A stretch of 64,000 nt of DNA from Chelonoidis abingdonii (lineage: Eukaryota; Chordata; Testudines; Testudinidae): contig NC_133770.1 in the NCBI RefSeq assembly GCF_003597395.2, forward strand, positions 4,187,622 to 4,251,621. Direction: 5' to 3'. Shown here in pieces: positions 57,295 to 64,000 of the stretch (positions within the stretch are counted from its first letter, which is position 1; the number at the start of each line of letters is the position of its first letter). The position numbers were made by a program, and so were the translations under genes. Below the pieces are notes generated by a model. It was not told where the DNA came from. It did no database searches and saw only the letters and a program-made list of their open reading frames with translations.

Positions 57295-57770
57295 CAGCAA
57301 GGGATATTTAAGTTAGATAATAGGAAAAACTTTCTAACTACAAGGCTGGATAGACTGATTTAAATAAAGTTGATTTAAATCAAGTGGAAAGCCTTGATTT
57401 AAATAATTGATTTTAATCAGTTTTTCCATTTGTACTTCAGTTATTTTCTGAAGAAAGGGGCATTCTCATTTTCAGATTTCATTTATTTCATTCACTAAAC
57501 AGGTTTATTTTTAAGAAGAAAAATATTATTTAAATAACAAAATAAAAAAAATAATTTTTATCCATCTTACTGTAAGGGTAGTTAAGCTCTGGAATAGACT
57601 GTCATGGAAAGTTGTGAACTCCCCATCGTTGGAAACGTTTAAGAATTGGATGGACAAACACTCATCAGGGATGTTCTAGGTTTACTTTGTCTACCTCAGT
57701 GTAAGGGGCTGGACTTGATGATCTTTCGAGGTCTCTTCAAGCTCTACATTTCTGTGATGCTATGAAACTG
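57295..57770 (+). mobile_element. CR1 LINE 3' tail, interrupted by an AT-rich insert
   Basis: CR1 3' sequence: agataataggaaaaactttc at 57316, then an insert, then aagctctggaatagactgtc at 57584, gtgtaaggggctggacttga at 57698 and the terminal tctgtgatgctatgaaac. About 57353-57560 is an unrelated AT-rich piece with gatttaaat words in both orientations (tgatttaaatcaa, cttgatttaaataattga), a different dispersed repeat. The CR1 terminus (tgatgctatga) is the usual short repeat end. Confidence 0.75.
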
Positions 57771-57789
57771 TAAGTAAACAGGGAATCAT

Positions 57790-58770
57790 TGAGTGGTCTG
57801 TTTCTGGTGGGTCCTGGAGGGATCAGTCCTTGGTCCTGTCCCATTTAACATTTTTTATCAATAACTTTTTGAAGAAAACACAAAATCATCACTGCTAAAA
57901 TTTGCAAATTATACACCAGTTGGGAGAGTGGTAAATAATGGAAAGGGCAGTCACTGATTCAGAGCAATTTGGATCACTCAGAAAACTGGTCTTGAGCAAA
58001 TAATATGCATTTTAATCCAACTGAACATAAATGTCTACATCTAGGAACAAAGAATGTAGGCCATACTTACAAGGTGGGGAGCTCTAGCCTGAGGAGCTGT
58101 GATGCTAAAAACTTTGCGGTCATGGTGGATAATGAGCTGAACATGAGTTCCCAATGTGATGCTGTGGCCAAAAGAGCTACTGGGATCCTGGGGTGCATAA
58201 TAAGGATAATCCTGAGCAGGAGTAGAGAGGTTATTTTACCTCTGTATTTGACACTGATGTGATTGAAGCTGGAAAACTGTGTCCAGTTCTGGTGTCCACA
58301 ATTCAAGAAGGTAGACTGGAGAGGATTCAGAGCCATGGGAATGATTAAAGGATTAGAAAACAGTAACAGCCTGAGAGTTCAATGTGTTTAGATTAAGAAA
58401 GAGAAGGTTAAGGGATGACTGATTACAAGCTGTAAATACCTTCATGGGGAACAGATAGTTAATAATGGGCTCCTCAGTCTAGCTGAGAGAGGTATAACAC
58501 AATCCGGTAACTGCAAGTTGAAGCTAGACAAATGCAGACCAGAAAGAAGGTGTAAATTTCTGAAAGTGAGAATAATTAACCATTGAACAGTTTACCAAGG
58601 GTCATGGTGGATTCTCCATGGCTGCTAAACTTTAAACCTAGGTTGGATATTTTTCCAATTGGTGTGTTCTAGGAATTATTTTGGGGAAGCTCTCTGGCCT
58701 GTGTTATATGGGAGGTCAAACTAAATGATCACAGTGGCCCCTTCTGGCTTTGGAGTCTATGACTCTATGG
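57790..58770 (+). mobile_element. CR1 LINE 3' region (RT C-terminus plus 3' end)
   Basis: Decayed RT C-terminal coding sequence: MHFNPTEHKCLHLGTKNVGH near 58005-58065, AVMVDNELNMSSQCDAVAKR near 58120-58175, ATGILGCIIRIILSRSREVI and on to NCVQFWCPQFKK-like sequence near 58280. The 3' untranslated part ends ctatgactctatgg at 58770. The catalytic RT part is missing; the copy is 5'-truncated, as most CR1 copies are. Confidence 0.85.
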
Positions 58771-59034
58771 AGAGAAAGTGAAGCGCAGATGCTGGCCTCT
58801 TAAGCAGTCTGGCTTGCTGGGATGAAACGGTGTAGGCAGGGAGCTGTGCAGCCTTAAATATTCCCCAGTGAGGAGGGAATGAGACGCTGGTCTCTGCCTC
58901 AGAAAGCTGATAACTGGGAGCCAGAAGGCTAAAAGCGGGTGCCGATGGATCACTGAGGAGGAATACAGGTGCCATTCTCCTGACTGTGACAATGGCAACC
59001 ACCTACAATTCCATTAAATAGAATAAAGGTAATG
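58771..59034. other. Intron segment between CR1 copies
   Basis: Purine-rich unique-looking sequence; nothing recognised. Confidence 0.4.
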
Positions 59035-59228
59035 CATCTAAACATTCATACTTCAGGATATAAGCCAGCCATTAACTGATGTGGAATTTAGGAAGAAACT
59101 TCTGCTATGGGCAGGTTATTCCGTATCTGGGTACATTGGCTGCTGGTGTTAGTTCAGAAGAAATGCAAGAGTCTAGTACTGGCTACTGAACTAGATGGAC
59201 CTGATCTGGCATGGTAATTCTTAACGTT
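59035..59228 (+). mobile_element. CR1 LINE 3' terminal fragment
   Basis: Typical CR1 3' tail words in order: aacattcatacttcaggata, taagccagccattaact, ggaagaaacttctgctatgg, gcaggttattccgtatctgg, actagatggacctgatctgg and catggtaattctta at the end. It belongs to another subfamily than the copy ending at 58770. A reverse-strand relative lies at 39115-39305. Confidence 0.7.
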
Positions 59229-59257
59229 AAAATGATCATTTGTATGGTCCAACAGTG

Positions 59258-62200
59258 TGATTGATTGATCAGTGATCCCTCGATTTTGAGGATGATCTCT
59301 ACCATGGATTTACATATCGGTCGTGAGATGATTCAGGTGTCCGATCCGGGAACTGCAAATCAGCCCGCAGTAGGTACAGACATTCTGTGGCAGGCCAGTG
59401 GCTTGCTGGGACAAAGTTATTTTTTTCCTTCCTCGCTCTCTCTCTTTTCAGCATAGAGGGCAAGGTGCTTCTCCTCGAAGCAGGCCACTGCCTAATGGAG
59501 GATATGGGATAAGTTGGTGGCTTGTTCTTCCCAGCTTGTGATGTCCACATCAGTTTTCTTAAGATATGCTTTCAGTGTGTCTTTGTAGCATTTCCTCTGA
59601 CCACCACGGGATATCTGATCATGAGTGAGCTCGGAGTAGAGGGCTTGTTTTGGGACGTGAGAGTCTGGCATCCGCACATAATGTCCAGCCCAGAGAAGTT
59701 GTTGCATGAGATCATTTCTTCAATGCTGGTGACATTGGCTTCAGCAAGGATGCTAGCACTAGTGCGGCAGTCCTGCCACTTGGCACGAAGGATCTCCGGG
59801 ATTGTTGGTGGTATCTCTCCAAACTGTTGAGATGTTGTCAATAGGTCACTCAGGTTTCGCATCCATAGAAGAGTGTAGGAATAACAATTGTCTCATGGAC
59901 TTAGATCTTGGTGTCCTAACATAGGTCACGGTCTGTGAAAACGTGTTGGAGCAATTTCCCAAAGTAAGCACTTGCACATTGGATCCTGTGCTAGATCTCT
60001 GTCGATTTTTTGCATTTTGAGAAAGTTGGCTACCGAGGTAACAAAAGTACTCAATTGTCTCCAAAGGCTGACCCTCGATGGTGATTTGTGGTGGGGCCAT
60101 GTGCAAGGGCTGAAGCAGGTTGATGGAGCACTTTAGTGTTCTCACTATTGAGTGAGAGTCCTAGGCTTCGGTAAGTTTTTGTGCAGGAAAATCTAGTGTG
60201 GATGGAAGGTCATTCTCAGTGTGCATGAGGATGAGACAATCATCAGCATACTGAAGATCAGTAATGGAGACTGAAGACTTTAGACTTCGAGTGAAGACGT
60301 AGAAGATTAAAGAGCCGCCCACCCATTCTATATTGAATGTCAACTCCACTGCAGAGGTGATCTTTAACGAGGACCCAAATGACTGCTAAATAGATGGAGA
60401 ACAGGGTTGGGGCAAGAACGCATCTTTGTTTAACCCCGGTTTTGATGATGAAAGGTTCCATCTCAATGCCATTACAGAGAACCATGGCATCATCTGATCA
60501 TGGAGAAGACTTAGGACCTTAATACATTTTGGAGGGCCGCAAAATCTGGCCAGCATTTTCCACAGAGCTTTGCGATTGACAGAGTCAAAGGCCTTTGTCA
60601 AATCGATGAAAGCCATATACAGGTCCTGATTCTGCTCCAGAGACTTTTCCTGGATTTGGTAGGCAACAAAGATCATGTTGATTGTCCTGCGGGATGGTCT
60701 AAAACTGCACTGAGTTTCTGGCAATATTTCCTCAGCGAGGGAGAGTGATCGGTTTAAGAGGATACAGGCAAGAATTTTACCTACTGTAGATAGCAAGGCA
60801 ATGCCTCTATAGTTTCCACCCTCTGACTTATCTCCTTTCTTAAAGATTGTAACAATGTTAGCATTTCTCAAGTCTTCTGGAATCTTCTCATTATACCAGA
60901 TATGAAGAAAAAGTTTCCTACCAGTTCTTCAGCTGGTATGCCATCTGGCCCTGCTGCCTTGTTGCTCTTAGTCTACAAGATGAGTAAGTTGCTCATCTTA
61001 CTTCTTCAAGGCTTGGGGGCGGGAGTCAGCAAGAGATTCTCTTTCATGTCGTTGAGGTATAGATTCGATAGTGGTATCAGCGACAGTTGACTCACGTTTC
61101 AGGAATAACTCAAAATACTCCTTCCATCTGGCTTTGATGGCTTCACTGTCCTTAAAATATATTGACCTGTCTTGGACTCTGAGTGGTGTGGATCCATCGG
61201 AGCATGGACCGTAAGTGACTCTTATTGCCTGAAAGAAACTCCTCATGTCATGTTTATCAGCATAATCTCCTTGGTCTCTTCTCGCCACCACTTATATTTG
61301 ATGTAATGGATTTTTCTTTGGGCTTCAGCCTTGAGTTGCATGTATGATCCTTTCTTCTGCTGGTGTGATGTATTGTTTTGCCACTTGCAGTGAGCTTTAT
61401 TTTTCTGGTCAAGCAGGCTCTGAATCTCAGCATTGTTCTCATCAAGGCAATCTTGGTGATGGTAGGTGACATAGCCAATGGACTCAGTACATGCCAAGAG
61501 AATGACGGTCTTTAATCCCTTCTAGAAATTTTCATCATCGTCGTCAGCCATAGGCTTAGTGGCAAGCTTCTCTTGGAGACACTGCTGAAGTTTTTCTTCA
61601 AGGGACTTGAAGTTGAATTTCTTTCGTACTGATTTTACCAGCTTGCGATGCCTTGAGGCGATCTGGAAATTCATGATTGGTCTGTCCAACAATCATCAGT
61701 TCCATCCATGGCCCTTGTGATGAGGATATCCTTCTGAACTCGAGCTCTAACAATAACATAGTCAAGAAAGTGCCAATGCCTAGAGCAGGGGTGTCTCCAG
61801 GGTGGTCTTATACTTCTCACTTTGTCTAAAGAGGATGATCATGATGACCAGACCATGTTCTATGCATTTGCTCAGGAGGAGGATGCCATTGGAGTTAGGC
61901 TTTCCTACTCCTTCTTTTCCGATAGTGCCCTTCCAGAGATCTGACTCCATCCCAACTCTAGCGTTAAAATCTCCAAGGAGAATGATCTTGCCCTCCTTGG
62001 GAATGTTGGTCAAGATTCTGTCAAGATCTGTATAGAATTGTTCCTAATATCCTTGATAGAATCAAGCATTGGGGCATATGCACTGATGACAGCATAGACT
62101 GGTTGTTGCTGAGCTCAAGACGAAGAGTCATAAGACATTCATTGATTCCTACAGGAAATTCTATAAACTGACTGACAAACTTATTCCTAATTGCAAAACC

Positions 62201-62900
62201 GACACCATGAATGTGCCTGTCCTCCGCAGATTTTCCTTTCCAGAAAAAGATGTAGCCTCCATCCTCTTCTCTCAGTTGACCTTCATCTGGGCACTTTGTC
62301 TCACTCAAGGCAGCGATGTCAGTGTTATATCTCACAGGTTTCCTGGCGACGTTAGCAGTTCTTCTTTCTGGTCGTACATTATCTTTGTTATCCATAAGTG
62401 CGTGAACATTCCATGTAGCAAAAGTCACTGTCTTTTTGTAGCTTCGACCGCAGGCAAAGTGATCCCACTGGACATGGTAATCCAGCCAGGAGTGTATGTG
62501 AGAGCCTAGGTTTAGGGCACCTTTTCTAGCCCTCTCCCCGTGCGGTGTGAGCAGAGGGAATCCTAAGGAGGACTGCTCAGTTGCGATAGTAGCTGCTGAA
62601 TTGCACCCGTCTTAGTCTAGGCACCAGATGACTATCTATCTACTGCCGTCTACATGCAGATTTGTGGCTAGGGACTGCCAGATTCACCGGTCTTGTCCCT
62701 GTCACCACTAGGTGGTCGCTACAGGGCTTGGAAGGTTGGAAAGATATTTCCTTCGGTAGAAGTCAGCGTGTGATTTCTTTTAACATGGTGAAGCTGGTGT
62801 GCCTACAGCGACCACACGATCATGACAAGTTGGAGGTCTGGGGCCTAGTGGCAGGGAAGGTCTCTGAGATGACTGGAGATCTCTACTTCATCCGCTATCA
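59258..62900 (-). mobile_element. APE-type non-LTR retrotransposon (LINE), near full length
   Basis: Read on the minus strand it gives 5' untranslated sequence (62900-62430), then an AP-like endonuclease (62428-61780): TFATWNVHALMDNKDNVRPE, DIAALSETKCPDEGQL, HGVGFAIRNKFVSQF and the signature LLGDFNARVGMESD. A linker (61500-61000) leads to reverse transcriptase (60871-60160): FKKGDKSEGGNYRGIALLST, FIDLTKAFDSVNRKALWKML and catalytic LQYADDCLIL. The C-terminus (60145-59492) has IEYFCYLGSQLSQ and KDTLKAYLKKTDVDITSWEE. The 3' end (near 59262) has short repeats of the tgatca/attgat type, not poly(A). Stops and frameshifts occur in every part. The clade is not resolved by eye (RTE- or L2/CR1-related). 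Confidence 0.85.
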
Positions 62901-63598
62901 CAGCCACTGAGATCCAAGGACCCTCTTCTGCCTGATCCACCATTGATTACTTGGGGGATTGGACTCTGCTTTGTGTGGGACTTCCCTTCAGACCTGTTTG
63001 TCTTGGGAGACTTTACCAGGAACATGAAGCTCCTAACAACTTAGCTCTGAGGTTCATTGGAACACGCAAGCCCCTTCACCACAACAGGATGATGGTCCCC
63101 AAAGAGAGCCAATTGTGTACTAGGCACTGTGTAGACAGATATAGAGACAAAAATGGTTACTTTTTCAATCTCAGAGGAAGTGTGATTATACTCTCTTCCC
63201 TCACATATTGAAAATAACACAGTGGACTATAATGCCTGAAGTAGTAAGTATATAACTGGCACTAGTATGACCTGCCATTTTGAATAATTATGAGACTTTT
63301 CCTCAACATTTAGTCTGTCCCTAATATTGGTCCATAAATTTATATTCACTCAGATCACTTGTCCTATGTCCTAGTCCCCTGTGAGTTGAGACCCTCTGTC
63401 AAGTTTTCTTGTGGTGGTGGTTTCAGTTTTTTATATACTTGGGAGGTGCTTAGATGTTGTCCTGGGAAGGGGGAGTCGCATGTAACTAGATATAGTCCGT
63501 CTTGTGACCCTCTCACCTAATTGCTGGCCATTTAACAGTCTGTAAAGTTGTGTAACTTTGAGTTTCATTATCATTAGTAGGAAGGAAGAATTGACAAG
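62901..63598. other. MAP4 intron, no recognised feature
   Basis: Unique-looking sequence between the LINE and the next repeat. The junction with the LINE 5' end was not resolved. Confidence 0.4.
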
Positions 63599-64000
63599 TG
63601 TCATGGAGTGTGGAGGGAGTCAGGGCCCTGCACCCTCACTTCCTGTGATTCACTGTGACTCTCAGCCAGCCAGTAAAACAAAAGGTTTATTAGATGACAG
63701 GAACACAGTCCCAAGCAGGGCTTGTAGATACAACCAGGACCCCTCAGCCAGGTCCCTCTGGAGGGCAAGGAGTTTAGACCCCAGACTCAGGGTTCCCTGC
63801 ATCTTCCCAGCCAGCCCAAAACTGAAAAACCCCCTCCAGCCGACTCACTCTCCTCCCCCCCGGCTCCTTCTCTCCCTTTGTGCAGTTTCCCGGGCAAAGG
63901 TGTCACCTGGCCCCACTCCCCTTCCTGGCTCAGGTTACAGGCTCAAATATTGTCCCTCAAATAATGTCATCCCCTTATATCCCATCCCTAATGCAGACAG
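63599..64000 (-). repeat. LTR-like repeat, cut by the window end
   Basis: It begins TGTCATGGAGTG and contains aaaggtttattagatgacag near 63681-63700, the antisense of a polyadenylation signal, so the element probably reads on the minus strand. The remainder is C-rich and pyrimidine-rich (ctcactctcctccccccc). It resembles the sequence style of 39358-39980, also starting TGTCA. No coding sequence is seen in the part available. Confidence 0.4.

Overview
The window is vertebrate genomic DNA, most likely from a turtle. The grounds are long introns, AT-rich unique sequence, dense CR1 LINEs, DIRS-type tyrosine-recombinase retrotransposons, RTE-like LINE remnants and several PIF/Harbinger-like MITEs. 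This repeat mix fits Testudines better than birds, crocodilians or squamates. The species cannot be fixed from sequence alone.

One host gene spans the whole window on the + strand: MAP4 (microtubule-associated protein 4). Six exons are supported, at 4927-5067, 13766-13897, 21900-22055, 26731-26904, 28097-32557 and about 51643-53196. A 30-nt microexon is possible at 22184-22213. All belong to the acidic projection domain and its large cassette exons. The 5' exons lie before the window, and the proline-rich and tubulin-binding repeat exons lie after it. Every exon splices in phase 1 at both ends, so each can be included or skipped without changing frame. The 4461-nt exon carries about ten degenerate repeats of roughly 60-85 residues and ends at the start of the conserved basic proline-rich region.

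The introns are packed with transposons. 1-2575: 3' half of a DIRS element (DIRS-1), abutting a hAT transposase remnant on the minus strand (2580-4200). 5110-11115: an RTE-like LINE split by a DIRS element (DIRS-2, 5490-10330), which itself carries a CR1 fragment and a MITE. 11540-11932 and 12266-12579: two further MITEs. 15022-20965: a nearly full-length DIRS element (DIRS-3) with both terminal repeats and the internal complementary region, but frameshifted genes. 22880-26462: an internally deleted DIRS element (DIRS-4).

In the intron of about 19 kb after the giant exon come a MIR-like SINE, LTR-like repeats, a third Harbinger-like MITE, a deleted Tigger/pogo element (38066-39104), a CR1 copy (44330-47030), a CpG-rich DNA-transposon-like segment (to 48850) and a hairpin SINE-like element (50607-50773). 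About 45,020-48,800 is so full of single-base indels that it looks like uncorrected sequence used for gap filling. After the last exon are CR1 tails (57295-59228), a nearly full-length minus-strand APE-type LINE (59258-62900) and an LTR-like repeat running off the end.

I found no bacterial-type operon, CRISPR array, rRNA or functional tRNA gene. The most informative features are the symmetric-exon design and repeat array of MAP4, the clean DIRS architecture, the nested insertion series and the likely assembly-error block.
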